A DNA stretch of 20,000 nt from Sphaeroforma sirkka (taxonomy: Eukaryota > Opisthokonta > Ichthyosporea > Ichthyophonida): positions 1-20,000 of the forward strand of contig LUCW03000901.1 of the NCBI GenBank assembly GCA_001586965.3. The letters are read 5' to 3'. Below are positions 1 to 8,996 of this stretch, one piece after another. The position numbers and the translations under genes were made by a program. Below the pieces are notes generated by a model that made no database searches, was not told the origin of the DNA, and saw nothing but the letters and a program-made list of their open reading frames with translations. The stretch's first letter is position 1. Each line of letters starts with the position of its first letter.

Positions 1-998
1 TGTCTTTGTAAAGATAACTATATCATCTAAATAGACTGATACGTTATACGACAGGTCCGCAAATAGTTCCATCATAACTTGTTGGAAGAAAGAAGGTAAC
101 ATGTGTAAGCCTTCAGGTGCACCTTTAAACTGGTACTTCTTACCTTGCCAAGTAAAGGAAAAGTATTTCCTATGAGGCTCATATATCTGTAGTTGATGGA
201 ATGCAGCTTTTAAGTCTATCTTGGAAAGATAGTCGCACCCTCCATTTTGCGTAGTATCTCGCTTATCTTAGGTAAGGGAAAACTATGTTGCGGAATTAGT
301 TTGTTGATTGGCGACAGGTCTAGTACTACTCTTGTTTTACTAAACGTTCCATCAGATTTATATTGATCGACCGCTAAGAGAGCTAAGTTAACTGGGGTTG
401 CATCATAATTGATTTCAATTAGACCCTGTTTTAACCAATCTTCGATTTGGGTTTTGACAACGTCTTTGTGTCTCCAACTCACGTAGTTATGTGAAGGACA
501 CTTTAACTTAGAGAAGTCGACGTTTGTTAAGTCAAGTCTAACGTACCCATTAGAGAACTTAAACATACACCAGTCAGTTATTGCAATCTTCCTGTTTTGT
601 ATAATTAAGTCCATAATTATATCGGTGAAGTGCGGAATCATATCCTTTGCTTCACCTTCCGGAGGTTTAGGTATCTTTAACATATTATCATCTGACTGAT
701 CTTTATTCGGGTCTAGCCCATTAGGCAGACCAGTGAGTGTTATACCTAAACTGAGAAGATCAGTCATACCTATAATTAAATCGTATTTCTGAGACATGTC
801 AGTAACGATTAGGTGAGTCTTCACTTCTCTTCTATCTGACAGCATTATGTGTGCATAGTCAATGGCTTGTTCGCAAGTAGTAACTTTGCCATTTCCCAAG
901 ATTAAATCAGTTGTTTCGTTATGGACAGCCATATCTGTAGCGTAGGCTACTCGGCATGAGATAGCAGAGACTTCAGCCCCTGGATCAAATAGTGCCAT
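1..998 (-). pseudogene. pol: Protease plus reverse transcriptase region of the left Gypsy fossil
   Basis: The minus-strand translation from 998 begins with an aspartic protease segment: the DPGA active-site motif (family consensus D-T/S-G-A) lies about 5 residues in, followed by a hydrophobic DLIIG-type motif near residue 75. After a linker of roughly 100 residues comes the RT N-terminal region. It includes the sequence VKTQIEDWLKQGLIE and the conserved VVLDLSPINKLIP block, the counterpart of the usual VVDYRKLN motif. Closer to the edge the DLKAAFHQ motif (about 196-225) and the catalytic YLDD box (22-33) are both visible. Protease would mature the polyprotein and RT would copy the RNA. The region is a fossil cut by the window edge. 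The Gypsy assignment is from motifs and order only. Confidence 0.82.
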
Positions 999-999
999 A

Positions 1000-2262
1000 A
1001 GTAACCACTTCTTGCAAAGGCGCTCTACACCTTCTTATCACCTTTCGGTTCGGTAGAGTAGATTGAAGTACCCCCCTCCAGTAGTAGTGCGGGGTTTCTG
1101 CCAGGTACTACGCGCAGTATTAATCTCTACTGCGTTTCGCTTGAAGTGGGCTGGGTGTGGCTCGTGGTACTAAGTACTCTGGTAGAGGAATTGGTATGCT
1201 TGTGAACTATCTTCTCAAAGACAGACCAAGGCATAGATCACCAAATCACCATAGGCGATGATGTCATCATTGACTTTCTTAAAGAGGTTAGCTCCCAGAG
1301 TCTCATCATCTGACAAATTAATAAATATTCGCCAGTATAGGTACGACCACCCATCCAGTATTCATATGTGTCATATGAGCTAGAGCACCTCGAATAGTGG
1401 TATCGTTCACCAAAGAACTTGCGAGACTCTAGAAGTTCACGGTCACGTGCATCTTCAAAAAGGTGTTAAGTATATTATCACGCAACTGGTGCCAGGAGTA
1501 GGGCTTTTGAAATATTTCCTCTCTCACCAGTGGTAACTGGCTTAGTGGTAGTTGGCCCGTACTGGCTGGTAAACCAGCAGGTTTCGGGTTCGAAACTCGG
1601 CCCGATTTTTTTTTTTTTCTTCTTCGGTATAGGAAGAATATCAGCCAAGTGGGACACGATAGAGGGGTCCACAACTGCTGCTGCCGCTAGCTCCTTCAAG
1701 AGCGCTTCAGTGCGGTTCAATTGGCGTCGAGATTGAGAGGATCCAACCACTCGTTGTCGAGTTATGGCGTCCTCAGCTTCGGCCCCAAGATTTGAGCTGA
1801 ATGGAATGGCTTCTCCATCGATGGCGAAACCGAAATTTTCGGACAGGTCCAATACTTCCTTTTCACTCCGGATTTGTGCTGGAGTGTCCTTTAGATGTGG
1901 AGTTATAATGCCCCCGACATTCGTATCCACGAATTTTCCAGCCTTTCGACGTTTATCCCCAATATTTGACGGCACGTGGTCAGGGGCAAGCTGGGGTCCT
2001 GAGCTTCACTCCTAGGTGATACACGGACGCTGGCGAGCCTTTCCGCGGTAGTAGATACCTCTTCTTCCAAGGCTTTAGGATTCGACGAGTCATCCTCAGA
2101 AAAATCCTCTGTACCAACCTCAGAATTTGCTTCCCCAACAGTATCCTCGGCAGGTTCAACTCCAGACAGGCTAGGTGTTTCCACAGGGACCTCAGGAACC
2201 TCGGCAGGCTTAGCAGGCTTAGAGCTAGCGGCTCCCTTGCCTTTAGAAGTACCCTTAGCCAT
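1000..2262 (-). pseudogene. gag: Gag-like region of the left Gypsy fossil
   Basis: A minus-strand reading begins at the ATG at 2260-2262 with a low-complexity N-terminus (MAKGTSKGKG, then Pro/Glu/Ser/Thr-rich acidic sequence). Further toward 1000 there are helix-prone segments and a coding-like stretch that abuts the protease. Position between the LTR-side leader and protease, and the acidic disordered start, suggest gag. I see no clear CCHC knuckle and cannot prove capsid homology by eye. A SINE-like insertion lies inside it. The region looks broken. Confidence 0.5.
1531..1618 (+). mobile_element. Candidate tRNA-derived SINE or retrotransposed tRNA-like sequence with poly-T end
   Basis: An RNA polymerase III box A matching TRGYNNARNNG (TGGCTTAGTGG, 1538-1548) is followed 49 bases later by a box B (GGTTCGAAACT, 1587-1597). 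That is the spacing of a real tRNA. A T-arm can be drawn: TCGGG (1584-1588) pairs with CTCGG (1596-1600) around loop TTCGAAA. An anticodon-like hairpin CTGG...CCAG with CTGGTAAA between the arms is also visible. The acceptor ends do not pair, so this is not a working tRNA. A run of 13 T follows at 1606-1618, either a pol III terminator or a SINE tail. It sits in the gag-like region of the Gypsy fossil on the opposite strand. No target-site duplication was found. Confidence 0.5.
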
Positions 2263-2500
2263 AGTATTTGCTGGATAGTAAATCGATGTCAGACAGTCTA
2301 GAAGCAGTACACTACTGTAACTACTAAATAACTGAAAAAATATGTAAACTTCGATGGAAATTACTAGGTTTCAAACTATATTAAACTAAAATACAATTTA
2401 GTCAGTTAGGATTTAGCAGTGGTAGCTTGTGTAAGAATGATCGGGACTGCCTCTTGTTAAGAGCCTAAATATCCTCGATCACACAGGGCGTACCTCTAGC
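2263..2500. other. Leader between gag start and LTR-like repeat
   Basis: This non-coding stretch lies between the presumed gag start (2262, minus strand) and the first LTR-like copy. By position it would be the 5' untranslated leader of the left Gypsy element. I see no unambiguous primer-binding site (no clear TGGxxxC tRNA complement directly next to the repeat at 2500), which weakens the LTR call. Otherwise I see only AT-rich sequence. Confidence 0.35.
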
Positions 2501-2943
2501 TGTTCTTTATTGAATAATTTTCACTAGGAGTACTAAGTGTTCATGACCACTTGCCTAATTTGTAAATAGACATAATAACGTAAGTCACGTTAATACATTA
2601 GCTGATATAAATAAAGTTCCATCTGAAGAAAAGTTAAAAAAAAGAAAAAAAAGACTTATTGGATTTTGGAGATTGGCGGGAGGACCAAAATCTATAAGTA
2701 GTAGTTCGGAGATTATAAAATTTAGTTTATAATATCCTACATCTACTAATGTCTCAAATAGGTCCAAGTAGATGAGTCATACCAAATACTCAGGCTATTG
2801 GAGCCATCAAAGTGAATTTAGAACACTTTGGAAATATTGGAAAAAGAGCTTGTACTAAATTATTTAAAATACAAATAAAAAAACCAATGTATTATCTCAA
2901 TTGATCTTGATATTTTAGACTGACCGGAGGCCGTATTTCTACA
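2501..2943 (-). repeat. LTR-like repeat R1, copy 1 of a tandem pair
   Basis: This unit of about 441 bp is repeated immediately afterwards (period 441). In minus orientation it begins TGTAGAAATACGG and ends CAATAAAGAACA. It therefore has TG...CA termini and an AATAAA-like signal near its end. It lies just upstream of the leader and gag start of the left Gypsy fossil. These points suggest an LTR, but no primer-binding site was found and the partner LTR is outside the window. It could instead be an unrelated dispersed repeat. Confidence 0.5.
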
Positions 2944-3383
2944 TTCTTTATTGAATAATTTTCACTAGAAGTACTAAGTGTTCATGACCACTTGCCTAAT
3001 TTTTAAATAGACATAATAGCGTAAGTCACGTTAATACATTAGCTGATATAAATAAAGTTCCATTTGAAGAAAAGTTAAAAAAAAAAAAAAAAGACTTATT
3101 GGATTTTGGAGATTGGCGGGAGGACCAAAATCTATAAGTAGTAGTTCAGAGATTATAAAATTTAGTTTATAATATCCTACATCTACTAATGTCTCAAATA
3201 GGTCCAAGTAGATGAGTCATACCAAATACTCAGGCTATTGGAGCCATCAAAGTGAATTTAGAACACTTTGGAAATATTGGAAAAAGAGCTTGTACTAAAT
3301 TATTTAAAATACAAATAAAAACCAATGTACTATCTCAATTGATCTTGATATTTTAGACTGACCGGAGGCCGTATTTCTACACA
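2944..3383 (-). repeat. LTR-like repeat R1, copy 2 of a tandem pair
   Basis: This is a head-to-tail copy of 2503-2943 with roughly eight substitutions and a few A-run length differences, about 98% identical by eye. Both copies end at the same point in + orientation (GGCCGTATTTCTACA). The head-to-tail LTR-LTR arrangement could come from unequal recombination or from integration of a two-LTR form. It could equally be a simple tandem duplication. Confidence 0.7.
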
Positions 3384-3537
3384 AGTTAGCTGAACGGTGT
3401 AGAAAGAAGTCACAGTATCCAGCCTCTCCTCCACTCGAACAGTAGAAAAAGGACTAGGATGTCCTGAATGCCACCCAGAAGAGCATGGTTGAGCGAATAG
3501 GACGAGTCGAAAAACCCTAAAACCCTTCTCGGTATTT
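3384..3537. other. Unassigned spacer with telomere-like motif
   Basis: No gene is visible here. At 3511-3527 there is AAAACCCTAAAACCCTT, a short degenerate CCCTAAA-type telomere-like motif. It lies just before the point where the 3538-3860 repeat begins. Confidence 0.4.
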
Positions 3538-3860
3538 CATACTCTACACTAACCCATTCCGCGGCACTACACGACTCAGACCCGATCCGTACCGCAGAGG
3601 TGGGTACTCTACTTAGTAGGTCAGCAAGCGAATATATGGAACATTCGACAGTAACAGTGTTTTGTCAACACCGTCCCGAATTGACTCAGCGGATATCTTC
3701 CGTTGTCGACTCACTTGGCCCAAGCTTCAAACGGGAATTTACTGACCAATTCTTCCCATCAATCTTTCCTGAACCACTACAGCGACTATGATAGCCATAC
3801 CATATGTTCATACATTGTAACATACATACTTGTCATTTCTTAAATAAATAATATTATTCC
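3538..3860 (+). repeat. Dispersed repeat R2, single copy, coding-like
   Basis: The reverse complement of this segment recurs at about 8620-8933 and 9658-9970, roughly 95% identical by eye apart from one short length difference. Similarity starts near TCATACTCTACAC and stops at ATAATATTATTCC. In this orientation it has a 63-codon open frame at 3600-3791 containing SRSASEYMEHS and VFCQHRPELTQR, which is also read on the minus strand of the other copies. The shared frame suggests a fragment of a coding element of unknown family. Nothing recognisable flanks it that would show how it moved here. Confidence 0.7.
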
Positions 3861-3861
3861 T

Positions 3862-4503
3862 ATGCATATGACATTTACAACACAGGCCCGAAAGATGTTT
3901 GGAGACTTTATTTGCAAGCCAGCCGTGAAAAACAGATTAATCTCTTGGTGGGAAGATGCCAAATCTAGCTTTGCGATTATGTAAACAAATAAAGATAAAT
4001 CTGGCCATCATGCGCCCACATTTATTGATTTCTTTAATGGTACGATTTGTGCACTGATGTTGTACACGTATATATTACCACGTGGGGAGGGCGCTTTAGA
4101 AGCACTCTGTGCTGTTGCAGGAGGCCCACTAACTACTGGGATGTCTAGTGCGATTGAATGGGAAGACATAGACGTTTCTGATTACGCTGACTCCGGTGTG
4201 TCCACAACATCAACCGGACGTACACGCAGCGCCAAACATGAAAAGGAGCTAAAGAAGAAAGAACAGGCCATGAAAGAATTGGCGCGTTCAAAGGAAAGCG
4301 ACGAAGCTATGAACAAACCATTTTTAAAGGGGGTACAGATGTTCATTGATAGCGACAACGTGCGAGGCATAGCTACACTTACAAAAGAAATAATGGAACT
4401 CAAGAAAACTATACTAGAAGTTGATGATGATGAAGAGCTAGAAAAAATGTTTACCAAAGCACTCCAAAAGGCAAAAGCTGACTTTAAGGCTCTACTAGGT
4501 TAA
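3862..4503 (+). pseudogene. Accessory-type ORF next to Harbinger transposase, unknown domain
   Basis: One reading frame starts at the ATG at 3862. It meets a stop at 3982-3984 and then stays open to 4503. The last ATG-initiated part (4057-4503) encodes 148 residues. I recognise no domain. The N-terminal piece holds ARKMFGDF and SWWEDAKSSF. The C-terminal half is Lys/Glu-rich and very likely coiled coil (residues about 55-80), followed by helical acidic segments and a Lys-rich end. The ORF converges on the Harbinger transposase remnant. PIF/Harbinger elements commonly carry a second gene for a Myb/SANT-like DNA-binding protein that acts with the transposase, so this is the natural candidate. 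That is inference from position, since no SANT tryptophan pattern is evident. The stop at 3982 may mean decay or an undetected intron. Confidence 0.45.
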
Positions 4504-4588
4504 TGTGTATACTACATAGTGTATAATGTAAATAAATGTTAATAAACCAATTGTAGAGCAGCAGATATTTATTTTTTATATTATCAAT

Positions 4589-5000
<412 letters not shown>

Positions 5001-5009
5001 ACCCGCGTT

Positions 5010-5848
5010 TATATATAAAGTTTATTATCTTGTTACATTCTTGTTTCTTTCCAGATTTAAAAACCCTAAACCCTAAAACCCTGCATAACTTGTTGTTCTC
5101 TATGTACTGCTTGATAACTTCGCGCTCTGTTTTGCCTCTAAGGGACGAAGGCCGGAGAGTACGATTGGGATGCCGAAAATGTGGTTCTAGACGCCCATTT
5201 ATATCTGTACGTGGTGCTCCTGCATCTAGATTATTAGTTCGTCTATATCTATCTCCTGGTAGACAACAATTATGTAGCTTAGCTAGAACTGAAACAACTC
5301 TTGGAGCGCGTTCAAAATCTAAACGCAAGGGTTGCCATAGAAGGCCCCATTTTCGGATCATGATTTCAAAGGCCTGCTCGATATGCATGCGAGATTGGGA
5401 CTGGAAATAATTGTATGCGTCCCATGCATCGCCCATTGCTTCACGAGTGCCAGAATAGGGTGTAAGCATATGGTTGGTACATCTGTAGGCTGCATCACCC
5501 AGTACGTGTAAAACATGGTAAATTCTCCACTAGCAGGTCAAACCTGCTATATTCCCAAGCTCGACGATCATGCATACTATCATATGCCATGATAGAAAAT
5601 GCAACAAACTTATAGTATTCATCACTCATGGCTTGGGCATTCAGCCCATAACCAGTTTTATGTCCAGAATATAAACGACGCCTATACTGACATCTATTTA
5701 ATGGATGAAAAGCTACGCGCACAAATAGGCCATCGGTGACGGCAACACATCGGCTAACTACCCCGTGAGTAGAGTGTGATTTGAACTCTTCTGCTGCTTT
5801 GGCAATCTCTTCTTCCACTTTTTGAAAGCGGAAATACAGGAAACTCAA
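5010..5848 (-). pseudogene. PIF/Harbinger transposase, catalytic half
   Basis: A minus-strand DDE-superfamily nuclease of the PIF/Harbinger (HARBI1-like, DDE_Tnp_4) type. The right piece (5848-5495, 117 residues) holds the first catalytic Asp in VAVTDGLF (residue 39), the signature GHKTGYGLNAQ, and the second Asp in HDRRAWEYSRF (residue 94). The left piece, from 5469, holds [10 protein letters not shown] followed by [21 protein letters not shown] with the catalytic Glu (residue 31 of that piece). Between them, near 5500-5515, the frame shifts once: GDAAYR-type sequence expected before MLTPY reads in a different frame from the right piece. The N-terminal DNA-binding half is missing here. Its counterpart lies inverted at 6338-6823. 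C-terminally the frame passes a telomere-like motif and runs into the TG/TA tracts, so the natural stop is lost. Confidence 0.88.
5061..5082. repeat. Telomere-like CCCTAAA motif
   Basis: AAACCCTAAACCCTAAAACC, continuing by two bases, is just over two units of a CCCTAAA-type telomeric motif. It sits at the 3' edge of the transposase remnant, where homology-like coding gives way to simple sequence. It is too short to be a telomere. It could be an interstitial telomeric insertion at a repaired break, or chance. Confidence 0.6.
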
Positions 5849-5854
5849 ACCATC
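5825..5854. repeat. Transposase overlap, left arm of a 30-bp inverted repeat
   Basis: This 30-base segment is the exact reverse complement of 6782-6811. Both encode GLSFLYFRF of a Harbinger transposase, on opposite strands. Weaker similarity continues about 15 bases beyond (FQK versus FPK). It marks the overlap between the two inverted transposase halves. Confidence 0.9.
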
Positions 5855-5855
5855 A

Positions 5856-6083
5856 TTTATTGGATTTCATCAACCACTAGGATGGCAAAAAAAAAAAACT
5901 GAGCCAAGGACCGTCGCAAAAGTACCCTTTAATTTTATTTACTTTAAATGGAGACCTCTCGTTAAGAACCACACTTAACGAGAGGTCTCCATTAAAAGTA
6001 AATAAAATTAAAGGGTACTTTTGCGACGGTCCTTGGCTCAGTTTTTTTTTTTGCCATCCTAGTGGTTGATGAAATCCAATAAA
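5856..6083. mobile_element. Foldback / hairpin MITE-like element
   Basis: Two arms of about 110 bp (5856-5966 and 5974-6083) are reverse complements, with essentially one substitution plus a one-base A/T-run difference. Only a 7-base loop, AACCACA, lies between them. Outer ends read TTTATTGGATTTCATC and its complement, and the inner ends read CTCTCGTTAAG and CTTAACGAGAG. Such a hairpin would arise from a young foldback or MITE insertion, or from an inverted-duplication event at a break. It lies exactly where the catalytic transposase half stops. No clean direct target-site duplication was identified. Confidence 0.85.
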
Positions 6084-6337
6084 AATTAGTATACCTATGC
6101 CGCTCAAAATATACGAGCAATACTGCGTCTTTCTATTAGTTGCAATATGGTAGAATATTGCGTGTCAAAGCATCTTTGTGTGAGCCGTTTTGACATTTTC
6201 ACATTTTGTAAACATACTTTTTAGTTTTTGTTTGTTATAGTATATTAGAGTACAGTACATAATTGCCTACATACTTTATGAATCTTCTGTTGGCTGTAGT
6301 TTACTATACTATATACAGGAAGTAGTTCATAATATCA
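6084..6337. other. AT-rich spacer upstream of the inverted transposase half
   Basis: No gene is seen. The stretch is AT-rich with T-runs near 6200-6235. It probably includes the 5' flank of the plus-strand transposase piece that starts at 6338, but no specific promoter motif is convincing. Confidence 0.3.
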
Positions 6338-6991
6338 ATGTCGCTCTTAAAGAACAAGGCGGTAACACACAAGCGACGATTGATGCTGTCTAAACTTTAC
6401 TTGCTGCTGAGAGCAATGGAAAGGGATAGAGTGGGTGACGGACTTTCCTGGTTTTAGGTGAAGTGCAATAGAGGGACGCTTGTTGATCGTACTCGCGCGA
6501 ACTGGCAAACACTCTGCGCTCTGTTACAAACAAAACGCAGCTTTGAGAACACTTTTTGTATGAAGTACCCAAAGTTTTTGTTTCTTGCACGTGAGATAAA
6601 CGAAACATGCAGAAGAAACAAAAAGATGGGCATGTTGAGAGGAGGTGCAATAGATGTGGAGGTACAACTTGCTGTCTTCCTGCGTATAGCAACCGGCGGA
6701 AAATACCAAGATATTAAAATTGCGTTTGTGATTTCTTCTGCTGCTGTTTCCTACATATTCTGGAGAGTTTTATACGCAATTGATGGTTTGAGTTTCCTGT
6801 ATTTCCGCTTTCCAAAAGAGGATGTGCTGCGTCCCCATAGTATTCGGGTTCGATGCTGCATTAGCCTGCTGTTGCGATACCGACATGGTATTGTTTGCGA
6901 GTCAATAACACTTGTGCAATATGATTCCTTCATGTTCTTCGTTTTATGTTCGTATTCGACTATGTTCCCTCTGTACTGTTTCCATAGATAA
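6338..6991 (+). pseudogene. PIF/Harbinger transposase, N-terminal half
   Basis: This plus-strand frame starts at the ATG at 6338. It is interrupted by a single stop at 6455-6457 and is then open to 6991. The informative part encodes a basic N-terminus, then GGAIDVEVQLAVFLRIATGG and the following residues through AAVSYIFWRVLYAIDG, ending GLSFLYFRFPK. This is the helix-turn-helix region that precedes the catalytic core in HARBI1-like transposases (pattern: E-x-QLA-x-FL-R-x-ATG ... S-x-x-VS). After about 6823 similarity to the expected protein ends and the rest of the frame (to 6991) looks unrelated. It is the missing half of the minus-strand remnant at 5010-5848, but on the opposite strand. The two share GLSFLYFRF, so they are either one gene split by a rearrangement or two partial copies. 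Confidence 0.75.
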
Positions 6992-7816
6992 TCGAGTGTG
7001 GATCTACCTATAACTTACAACTTAATATATCTGTGTGTGCACAATTAAATTGAGCGCTCAAAACAGTGAAAACACACAACATTTGACACCACATTTGTAA
7101 AAGGGCGGTTTTCCATTCTACCAATGAAATTTTATACTTGTTCTACGTCACAGTCGACAAACGTACTTTAACGGTACGTATTCTCGTTTTTCGTCAGCCT
7201 TTAACAACAAATTCTGAGCACCTTGTTGTTTAATGAATTTTCGAAAAACAAAAACTATGTGTTTTCATTGGTTGAAAAATACCTTTGATTAAACGGATTT
7301 ATTGAAAACTCCTCGTTAAAAACCACCCTTAGACAGAAACACGGCCCTCTGGATTACTGTCTAGACTCTAGAGCGGAAATCAAGATTTCTCTCTGCAACA
7401 GTCTTACGGATCACAATAAAATAAAATTATTTTTAAAGTACAATTTAAATAACCACATTTATTCTACTGTCATACAATAAAAAAGTAAAACAAGGGTTTG
7501 ATTCTAGCATGTCAACAGCATTACACTTGACGACATGTCAGGAGGCAGATGCAAGATTTATAGTTGCCAAAAACAAAGAGGCGAGGATAATGTCAGCTTA
7601 CACAATATCAGAATTGAATAGAAGAGAGTTCTGAAAGGACACTTGATGATCGCCCAAAGAGCTAGTTTTATCTGTAGCAACCACTTTCTTGCAACGGACT
7701 TCCAGCAATACGGTTCGAATTGTAATCCGCTTCGATAAAAAGTGAGAGCTGGAAAGTTGACATCACAAAACCTCGGGGATAACCTCAACCCGAGCGTCTC
7801 AAACCCATCTCGCGTT
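6992..7816. other. Unassigned AT-rich region
   Basis: No convincing gene. At 7303-7327 there is CTCCTCGTTAAAAACCACC, resembling the inner end of the hairpin at 5856-6083 (CTCTCGTTAAGAACCAC). This may mark an element terminus. A minus-strand frame of 76 codons at 7558-7788 has no recognisable domain and I do not call it a gene. Confidence 0.35.
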
Positions 7817-7946
7817 GAATTTAGAATACTTCGGAAATATTGAAAAAAGAACTTGTATTAAATTATTTCAAATACAAATAAAAACCAATGTGTTAACTCA
7901 TTTCATCTTGATATTTTAGACTGACCGGAGGCCGTATTTCTACATA
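7817..7946 (-). repeat. Shortened third copy of LTR-like repeat R1
   Basis: This stretch matches the right end of the 441-bp units (for example 3250-3383) from GAATTTAGAA to GACCGGAGGCCGTATTTCTACA, with perhaps a dozen differences. The right terminus is identical to that of the full copies and the other end is missing. It lies 12 bases before the start of the 1-kb tandem duplication. It is older than the 2501-3383 pair, judging by divergence. Confidence 0.8.
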
Positions 7947-7958
7947 GCCCCCAGTAGC

Positions 7959-8996
7959 TTTTAGAAGTGAAGATACGATCTAGTTCGTAAAGCAAAAATA
8001 AAAACAAAGTAAACCGGTTTCGATCATGGCTTATCGAGTAAGTATGTGCCTATATGTACGAGTTCAAGACTCATGCTGTATGTCGTTTAGTATTTGGTCC
8101 AGTAACCATTTTCGATGTAGTCGCCTTACGTTTATTACTTGGTAAGGTAATAGCCAAAGGTTGTTCTTCATTAGTGAGTAGGTTCGAAGAATTTTCTGCT
8201 CTGTTGATAAGCAGATCAGAAAGTTTGGTCACATGGGAGGTGGCAAATAGGGAATTTCAGATCCGTCCGGGTTTATAACCTGAGGAACCCCTTTCCGTTT
8301 ATCTCGTGTGTTCTTATGTAAACGCTTATTCCATATCTTATTAAAAATACGAAGGAAGTCGCGAGATTCACGAAACGCATCAGAGGTTAGCCAAGCTACT
8401 GTTTCATTCATAAAACGGGTCTTGTAGGAAGTGGAACCGTCTTAGGATGTTTTTTTTTCAAGTGTATCTTTGACGTGTGACTCCATAGCTGGGACATCAA
8501 AATCAAATAAGCGAGGGAATGAAAGTTCCGAAGTAGGGATACGGCGAGTGCCTAGATTAGTTGCGCTAGTACCATCTATGTTATTCACTTCGTAAGTATC
8601 ACCCTTCTCATCATGGTAGGGATAATATTATTTATTTCAAAATGACAAGTATGTATGTTACAATGTTTGAACATATGGTATGGCTCTCATAGTCGCTGTA
8701 GTGGTTCAAAAAAGATTGATGGGAAGAATTGGTCAGTAAATTCCCGTTTGAAGCTTGGGCCAAGTGAGTGCGCTGAGTCAATTCGGGCCGGTGTTGACAA
8801 AACACTGATACTATCGAATGTTCCATATATTCGCTTGCTGACCTACTAAGTAGAGTACCAACCTCTGTGGTACGGATCGGGTCTGCACCGTGTAGTGCCG
8901 CGGAATGAGTTAGTGCAGAGTACGAAAACCAAGAAGGACTAGGTTATTCGTCTTAATTCGGTCGAGGAGCGAGGATGGGGTAAGCCCTTAGAGGGT
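7959..8996 (-). repeat. 1-kb tandem duplication, copy 1
   Basis: This unit recurs at 8997-10029 with a shift of 1038 bases. The copies are almost identical: differences seen by eye are a handful of short length differences, mostly in homopolymer runs, and hardly any substitutions. The last few bases before the junction (GGGTTTTTAG region, 8990-9003) differ from the end of copy 2. The minus strand has coding-like segments, described separately. The duplication is either very recent or an assembly artefact. Confidence 0.93.
7994..8627 (-). pseudogene. Coding-like segment of unknown family, duplicated unit copy 1
   Basis: Two minus-strand stretches look protein-coding. One, roughly 8610-8460, contains GTRRIPTSELSFPRLFDFDV. 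The other, roughly 8411-8067, contains NETVAWLTSDAFRESRDFLR followed by a basic segment and a Lys/Arg-rich end. The composition (aromatic, helical, basic tail) would fit a nucleic-acid-binding or structural protein of a retroelement, but I recognise no family. The region is on the same strand as the integrase at 10890-11924 and downstream of it, so it may be an extra 3' ORF of that element. That is inference. It is treated as a fossil. Confidence 0.4.

Larger units (their letters stand above)
1..3383 (-). mobile_element. Ty3/Gypsy-type LTR retroelement fossil, partial, runs off the left edge
   Basis: This is a minus-strand retroelement fossil. Read from right to left it shows LTR-like repeats (2501-3383), a leader, a gag-like region starting at 2262, then aspartic protease and reverse transcriptase up to the window edge. 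RNase H, integrase and the other LTR would lie beyond position 1. The protease-RT order and the RT motifs fit Ty3/Gypsy and argue against Copia, where integrase precedes RT. The element looks broken in several places and carries a SINE-like insertion. The two LTR-like copies are about 98% identical by eye, but they are tandem and so do not date the insertion. Moderate age is an inference. Confidence 0.75.

Noticed and set aside
1478-1975. Poly-Lys minus-strand frame as a nuclear-localisation domain
   Set aside because: The Lys run is the complement of the T13 tail of the SINE-like insertion.
7558-7788. 76-codon minus-strand ORF
   Set aside because: No recognisable domain, no context, and composition typical of a chance frame.
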